From Pelobium manganitolerans (lineage in GTDB: Bacteria > Bacteroidota > Bacteroidia > Sphingobacteriales > Sphingobacteriaceae): a stretch of 64,000 bases of DNA. The number at the start of each line of letters is the position of its first letter. Positions within the stretch are counted from its first letter, which is position 1. The position numbers were made by a program, and so were the translations under genes. Shown one piece after another: positions 53,958 through 63,667 of the stretch. The notes beneath the pieces were generated by a model, which ran no database searches, was not told the DNA's origin, and saw only the letters and a program-made list of their open reading frames with translations. The DNA lies in contig NZ_MBTA01000030.1 of assembly GCF_003609575.1 (NCBI RefSeq), positions 159,697-223,696 on the forward strand, in the 5' to 3' direction.

Positions 53958-54005
53958 ACCCCATGCGTGACAGGCATGTATTCTAACCAGCTGAACTACC
54001 ACTCC
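53932..54005 (-). tRNA. tRNA-Asp (GTC)
   Basis: Read on the minus strand, the 74-nt gene has the acceptor pair GGAGTGG/CCATTCC, D arm AGTTCAGCTGGTTAGAAT, anticodon loop CTGTCAC with anticodon GTC, and T arm GCGGGTTCGAGTCCCGT. CCA is not encoded. The island is attached to its 3' end and leaves the gene complete. Confidence 0.95.
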
Positions 54006-54113
54006 GTTTTTAGCGTTGCCGCTTCTTTTTTCTTCTTCTCAGAACCCCTTACCTTGCGTTAGGGAGTGCAAATATAGACAAAAGATAAGAAGTCCAAAAT
54101 TTATTTTAAAAAA

Positions 54114-55187
54114 TTATTCCCCGCTCCCTTCTTTCAGTTTCTCCGCATTCTCCGCAAAGGCCAAAGCCTCTAAAATCTCCGTCAAATCGCCGTTCATCAC
54201 CGCCGGAAGATTATACGTCGTTAGCCCAATCCTATGCTCCGTCACCCTCCCTTGCGGATAATTATAGGTCCTAATCTTGGCCGAGCGGTCCCCCGTAGAT
54301 ACCATCGTCTTCCGCTTGCTTGCTATCGCCTCATTATGTTTCGCCAGCTCCCGCTCATACAAACGGCTGCGCAGCATCTCCATCGCACGCTCCCGGTTTG
54401 CCAGTTGCGAGCGTTCTATCTGGCACACCACCACTATGCCCGTAGGCTTGTGCGTCAGCTGCACCTTCGTCTCCACCTTGTTCACGTTCTGGCCGCCCGC
54501 CCCGCCCGATCGCGACGTCTGCAGCTCTATATCTGCCGGGTTAATATACACGTCCACATCCTCCGCCTCTGGCAGTACCGCAACAGAAGCCGCCGAGGTA
54601 TGCACACGCCCTTGCGTCTCTGTCTCCGGCACGCGCTGTACTCGGTGCACGCCCGATTCGTATTTCAGCACCCCATAAACATCCTCCCCGCTCACCTTAA
54701 AAATCACCTCTTTATAGCCTCCGTTGGTGCCCTCTGTCACCTCCAAAGTCTCGCAGCGCCAGCCCCTGGCTTCGCAGTAGCGCACATACATCCGGTACAA
54801 ATCGCCGGCAAATATCGCCGCCTCATCACCCCCGGTACCGCCCCTAATCTCCACAATCGCATCTTTCTCGTCGCCCTCGTCCTTAGGCACCAGCATCAGC
54901 CTAATCTTCGCCTCCAGCTCCTCCTTCTGCGGCAGCAGCAAATCCAGCTCCTCCTTCGCCATCTCCCTAAATTCCGGGTCTTTCTCGTTCGCCAAAATCG
55001 CTTTGTTCGATTCAATATTGCTCACCACATCCCGGTATATATAGTACTGGTCCACAATCAGCCCCAAATCTTTATACTCCTTGCTCAGCTGGGCAAAACG
55101 CTTCATATCTTGCGTCACCTCCGGGCTGCTCAAAGAAATTTCTACATCGTCTCTGCGTTGTTTTATCGCTTCTAATTTATCTAGCAT
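54114..55187 (-). CDS. prfA: Peptide chain release factor 1
   Basis: RF1 reads UAA and UAG and releases the peptide chain. ATG at 55,187 ([16 protein letters not shown]) gives 357 aa, the normal length; the frame extends 23 codons upstream. The catalytic GGQ is in [26 protein letters not shown], and the region around residue 185 should carry the codon-recognition loop ([20 protein letters not shown]). It is convergent with nothing nearby and follows tRNA-Asp. Confidence 0.97.
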   Translation of the reverse strand: MLDKLEAIKQRRDDVEISLSSPEVTQDMKRFAQLSKEYKDLGLIVDQYYIYRDVVSNIESNKAILANEKDPEFREMAKEELDLLLPQKEELEAKIRLMLVPKDEGDEKDAIVEIRGGTGGDEAAIFAGDLYRMYVRYCEARGWRCETLEVTEGTNGGYKEVIFKVSGEDVYGVLKYESGVHRVQRVPETETQGRVHTSAASVAVLPEAEDVDVYINPADIELQTSRSGGAGGQNVNKVETKVQLTHKPTGIVVVCQIERSQLANRERAMEMLRSRLYERELAKHNEAIASKRKTMVSTGDRSAKIRTYNYPQGRVTEHRIGLTTYNLPAVMNGDLTEILEALAFAENAEKLKEGSGE

Positions 55188-55324
55188 ATGTTTTTTTTGA
55201 AAAATAGCGGCACTGCACATCAATTGCTGTAGCCCCGCTGTACGCTCATACGCCACAGGGCATTAGCCACCGGGCCGGTATCCGCTGCCATCGGGTTTAG
55301 CTAACCCGGGCCATCACCGCATAC

Positions 55325-56131
55325 TCACTGTTTAAGCGCCCACAAAGTTATATCTTTTTCGTTTATTATTGCCAGCCTATTAAAGCTTAGCACGGCATCT
55401 TTAAAGCCTTCCCTAGGCAGGGCAAGCACTTTCTCTGTAAAATTAAAGTAGTTATAGCACAGCAAACGCCCATCCTTTACATAGTATATTTCGGGTTGCA
55501 CCACCGTAAAAACCCTGTCCGGAAAAACCGCCGCCGTCTTCAGATAGTTTCCGTACTTGTCAAAAATGCGCACCCCTGCCAAAGTATCGTACACATATAC
55601 CTGTTGCTCATCGCTCAGCATAAACACGCCATGCATATCAAAGCCGTTGCGCTGGTACAAATTGCCGCTCCGCAAATCTTCCACAAAATTAGTACTCAGC
55701 TTGCGCAGCTCCCGGTTCAGCTGCTCATATATCCAATAGCCATTGGTGTTGGCGCTGGCAACCAGCGTAACCTGCCAGTCCGGTTTCTCGTTAAAGCTGT
55801 ATCGGCTAATCTCAGCCAAATTGCTGTTCAGCACCAGTACCTGTTGGTAAGCCGGGTAATACAGTAAAACGCGCAAGGGGTCGCTTACGTCCAGCGCCCC
55901 GGCCATGCCATACAGCTTATTGCTGTAGGTCCACAGCAGTTGCCCTTCCGCACCGTATTTATATAGCTCGCCCTGCACGTCAAGCACATATAAATTACCC
56001 AAATGGTCCAGGCGCGTAATCCGGGCCTCTTGCGCTATCGTCGCCAGCAAACGGAAATCCTGCGCAAAGCTCCCTTTGCCCCACAGCAGCGGTCCGGCTA
56101 TCATCAAAAAAATACAGCTTATCTTTTTCAT
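55325..56131 (-). CDS. Secreted beta-propeller-like protein
   Basis: The 268-residue protein has a signal peptide (ISCIFLMIAGPLLWGKGSFAQ) and repeated beta-strand units (RLDHLGNLYVLDVQGELYKYGAEGQLLWTY, VYVYDTLAGVRIFDKYGNYLKT, IYYVKDGRLLCYNYF) that suggest a propeller. It overlaps lpxH by 4 bp, so the two are coupled. Function unknown; envelope assembly is plausible. Confidence 0.85.
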   Translation of the reverse strand: MKKISCIFLMIAGPLLWGKGSFAQDFRLLATIAQEARITRLDHLGNLYVLDVQGELYKYGAEGQLLWTYSNKLYGMAGALDVSDPLRVLLYYPAYQQVLVLNSNLAEISRYSFNEKPDWQVTLVASANTNGYWIYEQLNRELRKLSTNFVEDLRSGNLYQRNGFDMHGVFMLSDEQQVYVYDTLAGVRIFDKYGNYLKTAAVFPDRVFTVVQPEIYYVKDGRLLCYNYFNFTEKVLALPREGFKDAVLSFNRLAIINEKDITLWALKQ

Positions 56132-56889
56132 GGTGCCTCACTTTCAAAATGTTTCAGCTGCAGGCTTTCGCCGTCAAACACGGCGTAGCTGCTAAAGTTT
56201 ACCCACTCGCCCAAATTAACATAGGTCAAATCTTTTACGCGCAGCTCAATAGGGAAGTGCCGGTGCCCCATCACCAGATAATCCACTTTCCCAAATGCTC
56301 GATGCAAGCTTTCATAATAGCCCTTCAGCCATTTTTCCTCAAAATCTACCTGCAAGGCGGCCTGCTTCCTGTTGCCCGCCAAACGGCTCTTCTGGCTCCA
56401 GTAATTGGCGATGCCGACCCCAAAATTAGGGTGCAGCCGCGCAAACAGCCATTGGCAAAAGCGGCTCCTAAAAATACGCTTCAAAAATTTGTAGCCCCGG
56501 TCGCCGTCGCCCAGCCCGTCGCCATGGTGTAAAAAGAAACGCTTGCCCCCCAATTCCAGCAGCAGCTCATCACTGATGAGCTTTGCCCCCAGCTCTTTTT
56601 CAAAATAATCAAACATCCACATATCGTGGTTGCCCTTAAAAATATAAAGCTGTACGCCCGCGTCGCTCAGCTCGGCAAGCTTGCCAAACAGGCGGATATA
56701 GCCCTTGGGCACCACCGTGCGGTACTCAAACCAAAAATCAAACACATCGCCCATTAGAAACACCGAGTGGGCATCCGTTTTTATATGGTCCAGCCAGCGC
56801 ACCAGCCTACGCTCGCGCTCGCGGCTGCTGTCATAACTGGGTACGCCTAAATGGAAATCGGAAGCAAAATAATAGTGGTTGCGGGCCAT
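56128..56889 (-). CDS. lpxH: UDP-2,3-diacylglucosamine diphosphatase (LpxH family)
   Basis: LpxH cleaves UDP-2,3-diacylglucosamine to lipid X in lipid A synthesis. The 253-residue metallophosphoesterase has SDFHLG (residues 10-15), GDVFDFWFEY, GNHDMWMFDYF and FFLHHGDGLGDGDRGYKFLKRIF, which match LpxH. The following gene, for a secreted protein, overlaps by 4 bp. Confidence 0.92.
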   Translation of the reverse strand: MARNHYYFASDFHLGVPSYDSSRERERRLVRWLDHIKTDAHSVFLMGDVFDFWFEYRTVVPKGYIRLFGKLAELSDAGVQLYIFKGNHDMWMFDYFEKELGAKLISDELLLELGGKRFFLHHGDGLGDGDRGYKFLKRIFRSRFCQWLFARLHPNFGVGIANYWSQKSRLAGNRKQAALQVDFEEKWLKGYYESLHRAFGKVDYLVMGHRHFPIELRVKDLTYVNLGEWVNFSSYAVFDGESLQLKHFESEAP

Positions 56890-57277
56890 CAGAATTTTAA
56901 AAATCGCTTAAAATTATCAAATAATTTTTAAGCGGGCCACAGGGCAGCTGCTAAAAAGCAATACAAAACGCCCGGCCAACCAAAGCCGGCTTCAGGAGCT
57001 TTTTATTTTAAGGCCTTAAATGCCATAGATAATCCGGATAATACAGTGCGCTTGGTAGGTGATCCCCAATATCCAAACGTTCATTTTGGTAAACAGCGTT
57101 TTTACAAGGTACGGTAGCATCATGTTCTAATTTTGTTCTCTGCCTATCCTAAAATAAAAACTGTGCCGAAGCTTTTTTTCTCGGCACATAGTACCCTCAA
57201 ATCGCTGTTTATCAGCAATAAAAAATGCCCGTTTTGTTAAAAAACGGGCATTCCACATCAATCAAAAATAAAAAAAT
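56890..57277. other. Intergenic region with hairpins
   Basis: No gene is seen. A TGTGCCGA/TCGGCACA stem (57,162-57,188) and a CCGGC/GCCGG repeat near 56,971-56,991 are present. The minus-strand terminator of the iron-sulfur gene lies at 57,224-57,252. Confidence 0.5.
57224..57252 (-). terminator. Terminator of the Fe-S carrier gene
   Basis: AATGCCCGTTTT/AAAACGGGCATT form a 12-bp stem with a 5-nt loop; on the minus strand it is followed by a T-run, giving a canonical terminator after the stop at 57,278. Confidence 0.88.
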
Positions 57278-57628
57278 CTAAACAGAAAAGCTGGTGCCGC
57301 AACCGCAGGTACTGCTGGCGTTGGGGTTGTTAAACACAAAGCCCCGCGCATTTAAACCTTGCTGGAAGTCCACTTCCATCCCGGCTAAATACAGTCCGTG
57401 CGCTTTATGCATAAATACTTTAATGCCGTCTATCTCATATTGGCTGTCGCCTTCTTTAATTTGGTCAAAACCTAAAACATAGCTCATGCCCGAGCAGCCG
57501 CCGCCCTGTACGCCCAATCTTAAACCGAAAGATGCGTCAAGCTCTTGCTGCGACATTAATTTCTTGATCTCTTTTTTGGCACCCTCGGTAAGCGTTACAG
57601 GCGCTACAGTTTCAGTGATGTTACTCAT
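57278..57628 (-). CDS. A-type iron-sulfur carrier protein (IscA/ErpA/SufA)
   Basis: The 116-residue HesB-like protein has the three conserved cysteines at about residues 45 (GGGCSGMSY), 108 and 110 (STCGCG), which bind and hand over Fe-S clusters. It stands alone with its own terminator. Which of the IscA, ErpA or SufA types it is cannot be decided. Confidence 0.93.
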   Translation of the reverse strand: MSNITETVAPVTLTEGAKKEIKKLMSQQELDASFGLRLGVQGGGCSGMSYVLGFDQIKEGDSQYEIDGIKVFMHKAHGLYLAGMEVDFQQGLNARGFVFNNPNASSTCGCGTSFSV

Positions 57629-57713
57629 ATTAAAATTTAATGTTCAAATATACAGGAAAATGCAGATTTTTGTGGCTCACCGGTGGTATTTTACCTCCAA
57701 TTTACATTGCAGC

Positions 57714-58241
57714 ATGGACATTTCCCTTTTCTTCATCGACCTGATAAAATTTACATTAGCAGGCCTCTTTGTGTTTTTTACCGCTTTCTTTGTGCTAAAA
57801 AACCACTTCGATTCTTACTACAACCTCAAATCTTTAGAATATAAAAGCTTGGTGGCAAAAGATGTGCTGCCTTTAAAATTACAGGCTTACGAGCGCATGA
57901 CCCTCTTTGTCGAGCGTATCAACCCCGCCAACATGATGTTGCGCTTGCACCAGCCCGGCATGTCCGCAACAGAAATACAAGCTTTGATATTGGCAGAGGT
58001 GAAAGCCGAATACCAGCACAACATCACCCAGCAGCTCTACATTAGCGCCGAAGCCTGGAATATCATCAAAAGAGTAAAAGATGATACCATCGTGCTGGTA
58101 AACGGGGCCATCAGTGCCGTCAGCCAAGATGCAACTGCGGTGGACCTAAGCAAACACCTTTTCGCCAAACTCTCCCAGCTCGAAGAAAACCCTTACGATT
58201 TAGCCATCACTGTCCTCCGCAACGACCTCTCCGAACTATAA
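57714..58241 (+). CDS. Conserved single-helix membrane protein
   Basis: ATG at 57,714 gives 175 aa (MDISLFFIDLIKFTLAGLFVFFTAFFVLKNH) with one N-terminal helix; the frame is open further upstream but over the divergent Fe-S gene. The soluble part is helical (KDVLPLKLQAYERMTLFVERINPANMMLRLHQPGMSATEIQALILAEVKAEYQHNITQQLYIS) and appears in many Bacteroidota. Function unknown. Confidence 0.85.
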   Translation: MDISLFFIDLIKFTLAGLFVFFTAFFVLKNHFDSYYNLKSLEYKSLVAKDVLPLKLQAYERMTLFVERINPANMMLRLHQPGMSATEIQALILAEVKAEYQHNITQQLYISAEAWNIIKRVKDDTIVLVNGAISAVSQDATAVDLSKHLFAKLSQLEENPYDLAITVLRNDLSEL

Positions 58242-58274
58242 GCCCTAACCCCGGACCACCTAACCCCATCGGGC

Positions 58275-59018
58275 ATGCACAAGATTCATCAGAGAATTAT
58301 AGCCCTTGTTTTGCTGTTTAGCGTGGTGGCCTGTAGCCCTAAACTTAAGGTGGCGCAGTCAAAAGCACAGCTTTATCCCATTTCAGCCAATCTCCCGGCA
58401 GATTCGGCCCTTGAAACTTTCATCAGCCCTTACCGCAAAACACTCGACGCTACCATGCACGATGTGGTGGCCCTATCGGCAGTAGAGATACAAAAGGGCA
58501 GGCCAGAGGCGCCCCTCAACAACCTTTTTGCCGATGCCATGTTCTTCAGCGGCAAAAAATGGGGCTTAAACTTCGATATTGCTTACACCAATTACGGAGG
58601 TTTACGCATTGCCCTGCCTAAAGGCGAAATACACCGCTACCAGGTGTTCGAGCTGATGCCTTTCGAGAATATGCTTGCCTTGGTTACCTTCAGCGGCAAA
58701 GATATGCAGGCCTTCTTTGATTTTATGGCCCAAACCGGTGGCGAACCCATTTCTGGCGCCTCTTACACTATTAGCGGTAAAAAAGCGACAGACATTAAAA
58801 TTAACGGGCAGATCTTAGATGCAAATAAAAACTACACGGTAGTAACATCCGACTATATGGCCAACGGAGGCGATGGAGGAGTCATTTTCAGCAAAGCGCT
58901 CAAGCGCGACGATACCCCTTATAAGCTCCGCGATGCTTTATTTTTGTATCTGGATTACTTTAAAAACAACGGCATACAGTTAAACCCGCTAGCAGATGGC
59001 AGAATCAAAATTAAATAG
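58275..59018 (+). CDS. Lipoprotein with 5'-nucleotidase C-terminal domain
   Basis: The 247-residue lipoprotein (VLLFSVVAC) corresponds to the C-terminal substrate-binding domain of UshA-type 5'-nucleotidases (NLFADAMFFSGKKW, IAYTNYGGLRIALPKGEI, FELMPFENMLALVTFSGKDM, SDYMANGGDGG). The catalytic metallophosphatase domain is a separate gene that starts 23 bp before this one ends. The two probably act together. Confidence 0.92.
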   Translation: MHKIHQRIIALVLLFSVVACSPKLKVAQSKAQLYPISANLPADSALETFISPYRKTLDATMHDVVALSAVEIQKGRPEAPLNNLFADAMFFSGKKWGLNFDIAYTNYGGLRIALPKGEIHRYQVFELMPFENMLALVTFSGKDMQAFFDFMAQTGGEPISGASYTISGKKATDIKINGQILDANKNYTVVTSDYMANGGDGGVIFSKALKRDDTPYKLRDALFLYLDYFKNNGIQLNPLADGRIKIK

Positions 59019-59943
59019 ACGCAACTTCCTAAAAACAGGTTTTTCTGGCGCGGCGCTTTTAGCCTTAGGTTTAAACAGCGAGAGCCTTTTTGCCAAAGAC
59101 GACTTTAAGAAACTCACCATACTGCACACCAATGACGTGCACAGCCGCATAGATCCTTTCCCGCAAGATGGCGGACCTAATGCCGGTAGGGGAGGTGTTG
59201 CCCCGCGCGCGACGCTCATCAATAAAATCCGCTCCGAAGAAGAAAATGTATTGCTTTTAGATGCAGGCGATATTTTCCAGGGCACGCCATACTTTAACTT
59301 ATGGGGCGGCGAGCTGGAGATGCGCATGATGAGCATGTTGGGCTACGATGCGGCCATCATGGGCAACCACGATTTTGACAATGGCGTAGAGGGCTTCGTA
59401 AAACAGCTGCCCCACGCCAACTTTCCCATCATCAGCTCCAACTACGATTTTCGCGATACGGCAATGGAAGGGAAATCTGTGCCCTATAAGATTTTTAATA
59501 AACAGGGGATAAAAATTGGCGTGTACGGATTGGGCATACAGCTGGATGGCTTGGTCAACAAAGCACAATACGGCAATACCAAATACCTAGATCCTTTAGC
59601 CAAAGCAAAAGAAGCAGAAAGCAACCTCAAATTAAACCATAAATGCGATTTGGTAATTTGCCTCTCGCACCTGGGTTTCAAGTACCGCGGAGAAAAGATA
59701 TCAGACGTGGCGCTGGCCGGCCAATTATCCTACACAGATTTGATTATCGGCGGGCATACACATACCTTCTTAAATGCACCAGAACGCCTCAGAAACGCCA
59801 ACGGAGCCGAAATCCTGGTTAATCAGGTGGGCTTTGCCGGGATCAATTTAGGGCGATTAGACTATGTTTTTTCAAGTAAAAATTCAAAGAAAGTAAGCTA
59901 TACAGCTGCCTTAGAGGTGGTTGAAGATAATTTCAAAATTTAG
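58996..59943 (+). CDS. Metallophosphatase of 5'-nucleotidase type, Tat exported
   Basis: The N-terminus has a twin-arginine signal (RRNFLKTGFSGAALLALG). The 315-residue metallophosphatase shows TILHTNDVHSR, DAGDIFQGTPYFN, AIMGNHDFDNG, CLSHLGFKY and IIGGHTHTFL, all metal ligands of the UshA catalytic domain. It overlaps the preceding C-terminal-domain gene, so the usual single enzyme is split with the domains in reversed gene order. Confidence 0.93.
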   Translation: MAESKLNRRNFLKTGFSGAALLALGLNSESLFAKDDFKKLTILHTNDVHSRIDPFPQDGGPNAGRGGVAPRATLINKIRSEEENVLLLDAGDIFQGTPYFNLWGGELEMRMMSMLGYDAAIMGNHDFDNGVEGFVKQLPHANFPIISSNYDFRDTAMEGKSVPYKIFNKQGIKIGVYGLGIQLDGLVNKAQYGNTKYLDPLAKAKEAESNLKLNHKCDLVICLSHLGFKYRGEKISDVALAGQLSYTDLIIGGHTHTFLNAPERLRNANGAEILVNQVGFAGINLGRLDYVFSSKNSKKVSYTAALEVVEDNFKI

Positions 59944-60041
59944 TTTTTTTAATCGTTTTTTTTTTCAATCTTCGATGCTCGGAAGTCGGCATCCCCGCCA
60001 TACTTCCATCGCATTTAAAATCAAATTATTAGAAAAATAAA

Positions 60042-61469
60042 ATGGAAAAAACTTGTACAAGTGTATGGGAAAGTTGTCTGCAAATTATAAAGGATAATAT
60101 TCCGACGCAAAGTTTCAAAACCTGGTTTGAGCCAATCATTCCGCTAAGGTTAGAAGCGAGTGTTTTAACCATACAGGTGCCAAGTTTGTTCTTTTACGAG
60201 TGGCTAGAGGAGCATTATGTAGGCCTCTTGCGTAAAACCATTAAAAAACAACTGGGCGATACAGGCAGGTTAGAGTACAACATCGTCGTCGAAAAATCTT
60301 CTTCAAAAAAACCTTACACCACTAATTTGCCCTCTAGCGGCAACGGCGCCGAAGGCAAAAGCCAATCTATCCCCATGCCGGTAGCTTTAAATAAGGACAT
60401 CAAAAATCCTTTTGTAATACCGGGCTTAAAAAAACTACAGGTAGATCCGCAACTGAACCCCAACTATACCTTTGATAATTTTATCGAGGGAGATTGCAAC
60501 CGCCTGGCACGCTCTGCAGGTTATGCGGTAGGCGCAAAACCGGGTGGCACTTCTTTTAACCCTTTGATGATTTACGGTGGCGTAGGTTTGGGTAAAACGC
60601 ATTTGGCGCAGGCCATCGGTAACGAGGTGAAACGCACCATGCCAGATAAATTGGTGATTTATGTTTCTTGCGAGAAATTTTGCCAGCAATTTGTCGACTC
60701 TTTAAAGAACAATACCATCAATGATTTTGTGAACTTTTATCAGGCAATGGACATCATTATCATGGATGATGTGCACAACTTCGCCGGTAAAGACAAAACA
60801 CAGGATATTTTCTTCCACATCTTTAACCACCTGCACCAATCGGGCAAACAGCTTATCCTAACTTCAGATAAAGCGCCTAAAGATTTGGTAGGTTTAGAGG
60901 AACGCTTGCTGTCCCGCTTTAAGTGGGGCCTTTCGGCAGATCTTTCTATCCCTGATATCGAAACGCGCATGGCGATCCTGAAAAAGAAAATGTACCAAGA
61001 CGGGATAGAGCTACCTTACGATGTGATAGAATACGTGGCCAACAATATAGATAACAATGTGCGCGAACTAGAGGGCGCCATGGTTTCTCTGCTGGCACAA
61101 TCTACCCTTAACAAAAAGGAAATTGATTTGGCCTTGGCCAAGCAGATGCTGAAAAACTTCATCAAAAATACCAGCAAAGAGATTTCTATGGAGTACATCC
61201 AAAAATTGGTGTGCGAGTATTTTGAGGTGCCGGTAGAAATGGTGAAATCAAAAACGCGTAAACGCGAGATTGTACAAGCACGCCAAATTTCCATGTATCT
61301 GGCAAAAAGCCATACCAAAACCTCGTTGAAATCTATAGGTGCATTCTTCGGTGGCCGAGATCACTCCACCGTCATTTACGCCTGCCAAACCGTAGAGGAT
61401 TTAATTGATACCGATAAAAAATTCAAAACTTACGTGCAAGACATCCAAAAGAAATTAAAGATGAGCTAG
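60042..61469 (+). CDS. dnaA: Chromosomal replication initiator DnaA
   Basis: DnaA opens the replication origin. The 475-residue protein has the N-terminal domain (VWESCLQIIKDNIPTQSFKTWFEPI), the AAA+ core with Walker A GGVGLGKTHLA and Walker B IIIMDDVHNFAGK, and the DNA-binding C-terminus with GGRDHSTVIYACQTVEDL. No DnaA boxes are evident in the 98-bp leader, so oriC is not placed here. A terminator follows. Confidence 0.97.
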   Translation: MEKTCTSVWESCLQIIKDNIPTQSFKTWFEPIIPLRLEASVLTIQVPSLFFYEWLEEHYVGLLRKTIKKQLGDTGRLEYNIVVEKSSSKKPYTTNLPSSGNGAEGKSQSIPMPVALNKDIKNPFVIPGLKKLQVDPQLNPNYTFDNFIEGDCNRLARSAGYAVGAKPGGTSFNPLMIYGGVGLGKTHLAQAIGNEVKRTMPDKLVIYVSCEKFCQQFVDSLKNNTINDFVNFYQAMDIIIMDDVHNFAGKDKTQDIFFHIFNHLHQSGKQLILTSDKAPKDLVGLEERLLSRFKWGLSADLSIPDIETRMAILKKKMYQDGIELPYDVIEYVANNIDNNVRELEGAMVSLLAQSTLNKKEIDLALAKQMLKNFIKNTSKEISMEYIQKLVCEYFEVPVEMVKSKTRKREIVQARQISMYLAKSHTKTSLKSIGAFFGGRDHSTVIYACQTVEDLIDTDKKFKTYVQDIQKKLKMS

Positions 61470-61492
61470 CATAATAAGGATAGCATCAACAG

Positions 61493-61524
61493 AAATCCTC
61501 TTAACAACCTTAAGGGGATTTTTT
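61493..61524 (+). terminator. Terminator after dnaA
   Basis: AAATCCTCTTAA pairs with TTAAGGGGATTT (with a G-U pair) and is followed by a T-run. Confidence 0.85.
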
Positions 61525-61602
61525 ATGCGCTCAACTTTAGCACAAAAACGCATTTATCTTATCTTAGCCATCAAAAAAATAATTCATCAAAAAAATAAAT
61601 AA

Positions 61603-62856
61603 ATGAAAATCGGGATCATCGGTTTAGGAGATATGGGCAAGCTTTACGCGATAACCTTCGCAAAGGCGGGCTTGGAAGTGATAGGTTGCGATTTGCCCGA
61701 CAAATTCGAGGCTTTGCAACAAGAGCTCTTGCCTTTGAACGTTCAGGTGCTTCACAGTTTAAAAAAAGTTGCCCAACAGTCCGATTTTTTGTTTTATGCA
61801 GTAGAGGCCGAGAAAATATCAGACGTAGTGGCCCAAACCGCCTTATATTTAAAGCCTACCGTTTTAGTTACTGGGATGACTTCTGTAAAAACGCCAGAAG
61901 TGGCCGCTTTTGAAAGATACCTGCCGCACCATACCGAAATTATCATTACGCACTCGCTTCACGGGCCTGGTTTCGCCACAAAAGGACAAAAACTAGTGGT
62001 TGCGCCGCACCGCATCAGCAAGCATAGCTATCAAAAAGCACTGGAGGTGTTGAGCGCGCTCGAGTCTGAAGTGATAGAGCTGGAAGATTTCCATCAGCAC
62101 GATCAAATTATGGCGGATACCCAAGCCGTTACACACATGGGTTTCGAGAGCATGGGCACGGCATGGAAAAACGCCGGAACCTATCCTTGGGAGAGCGGTG
62201 CCTACGTGTCAGGCATTGATAACGTTAAAATTTTAACCACCTTACGTATTTTTAGTTACAAGCCGCACATCTACGCTGGCTTGGCGATATTAAATCCTTA
62301 CGCATCAAGCCAGATACAGGCCTATGCGCAATCAGAGTCGGCCTTGTTTAAAATGATGATCCAGGAAAATGAGGCTGCTTTCCGCGAGCGCATATACAAA
62401 GCTCGTGATTTTGTTTTCCACGGACAGCACAACCTTATCCTTTTTGATATCGATATCATGAACGAGTTTAGTATCGGTACCAATGCAACGCTAGAAAAAT
62501 CCAACTCGCACCTCAGCCTTTTGGCCATGGTAGATGCCTGGCATCAGTTAGGCATCAATCCGTATGACAATATGGTGTGCCAAACGCCACCTTTTAAATT
62601 GCGATTAGGTATTGTAGAGTATTTGTTTAAAAACGATGATTTGCTGGAGCGCACCATCCAAACCGCTTTATATGATAAAAGTATCCGTGGCGATGATTTG
62701 GAATTCCATACAGCCGTTCGCGAATGGGCCTCTCTCATAAATTACAAAGATATGGAGGGTTACAAGTCGCACTTTTTACAAGCAAAAGCTTTTTTTGAGC
62801 CTTTATTAGAAAGAGGTAGAGAGCAAAGCGCAAACTTGATTAACCGGCTTTCTTAA
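61603..62856 (+). CDS. Prephenate dehydrogenase resembling the fungal Tyr1 type
   Basis: The 417-residue protein has an NAD(P)-binding GIIGLGDMGKLYA start and the family motifs HSLHGPG, ADTQAVTHMGFESMGTAW, TLRIFSYKPHIYAGLAI, NSHLSLLAMVDAWHQLGINPYD and DDLEFHTAVREW. These match the yeast Tyr1 prephenate dehydrogenase over nearly its whole length, as far as I can compare from memory, better than the shorter bacterial TyrA form. It would make 4-hydroxyphenylpyruvate for tyrosine synthesis. It stands alone after dnaA. Confidence 0.85.
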   Translation: MKIGIIGLGDMGKLYAITFAKAGLEVIGCDLPDKFEALQQELLPLNVQVLHSLKKVAQQSDFLFYAVEAEKISDVVAQTALYLKPTVLVTGMTSVKTPEVAAFERYLPHHTEIIITHSLHGPGFATKGQKLVVAPHRISKHSYQKALEVLSALESEVIELEDFHQHDQIMADTQAVTHMGFESMGTAWKNAGTYPWESGAYVSGIDNVKILTTLRIFSYKPHIYAGLAILNPYASSQIQAYAQSESALFKMMIQENEAAFRERIYKARDFVFHGQHNLILFDIDIMNEFSIGTNATLEKSNSHLSLLAMVDAWHQLGINPYDNMVCQTPPFKLRLGIVEYLFKNDDLLERTIQTALYDKSIRGDDLEFHTAVREWASLINYKDMEGYKSHFLQAKAFFEPLLERGREQSANLINRLS

Positions 62857-62942
62857 ATATTACCGATAAGATTGGCTGTTGATTTGAAGTGTTTGACAAA
62901 AACAGCATAGCTTATTTCATAAATCTGAGTTATGGCTAATAA

Positions 62943-63476
62943 TCAATAGCGACGGCTTTTAGCTTGTTATGTAGCCTCGAGAGACTTTTTCTGAACTGGT
63001 TTGTAATTTGATTAGCAAAGGCTTTTCTGGAGCCAGTTTCAGCGAAATTGCGTCAGACGCGAAATATCTATATCTTAATAATTCAACTGTAATGGGCTTT
63101 AATCCGTTCCTCTACAGGAAATATGGATGACTTTAGCCAAAACTTTAACCGAGAAATTTTGGTTAAAGCGTTTCCGGCCTCGTATTAAAGTTCTACGCAA
63201 GTTAACCGCTTTTCAAATACTGACAACAAATGAAGGACGCAGACAAATAAGCTAAACTTGCTTTGCCTCTCTTTTTTGGCTGTCATAGTTTCAATAACAA
63301 GAACTTTAGCGTTAAAAAATGAAAGCGATATTGTCTGAAGAAAGTTGTTTCCAATAAACAGGGGAAACTGGCAGAGGAATGTCACCACCGTCTTTAAATA
63401 TTTGATATTGTAACTCAATAGCAACGGGCTTTAGCCCGTTGTTAAGGCAAAGTATCAATGGCTTTAGCCGAAACTC
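62943..63476. repeat. REP-like palindromic repeats, three copies
   Basis: The best copy CAACGGGCTTTAGCCCGTTG (63,422-63,441) is a perfect 9-bp palindrome with a TT loop; degenerate copies lie at 62,949-62,970 and 63,090-63,108. The last two are followed 15 to 25 bp later by a second unit, GGCTTTAGCCgAAACT (about 63,126 and 63,460). This is the layout of REP/RAYT-type repeats in Bacteroidota. No gene is seen in 62,857-63,636. Confidence 0.7.
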
Positions 63477-63636
63477 GATTATTACACGGTTCAGATAAAT
63501 GAAAAGTTTCTTGTGTACAGGTAACGATGGCGCCAAAACCCCCGATTTTCTCCTTCCGTGCTAAATTTTTTCTCCCACACATTCAGGCTGTTAAGCAAAG
63601 GGAAGGCGGAAACCTGAAAATAAAACGCGGTCCTTC

Positions 63637-63667
63637 TTGCAAAAAGGGAAAAAGAATCGCACCTTTG
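63637..63667 (+). promoter_or_regulatory. rRNA-type promoter P1
   Basis: TTG (63,637-63,639), a 20-bp spacer and CACCTTTG (63,660-63,667) match the Bacteroidota TTG/TAnnTTTG promoter with one deviation in the -7 element. Confidence 0.6.

Noticed and set aside
54234..55175. A 313-codon plus-strand frame opposite prfA
   Set aside because: It is antisense to a clear release factor gene, very rich in His, Arg and Leu, and has no recognisable domain.
59944..60041. Origin of replication next to dnaA
   Set aside because: No cluster of DnaA boxes (TTATCCACA-like) is seen near dnaA.
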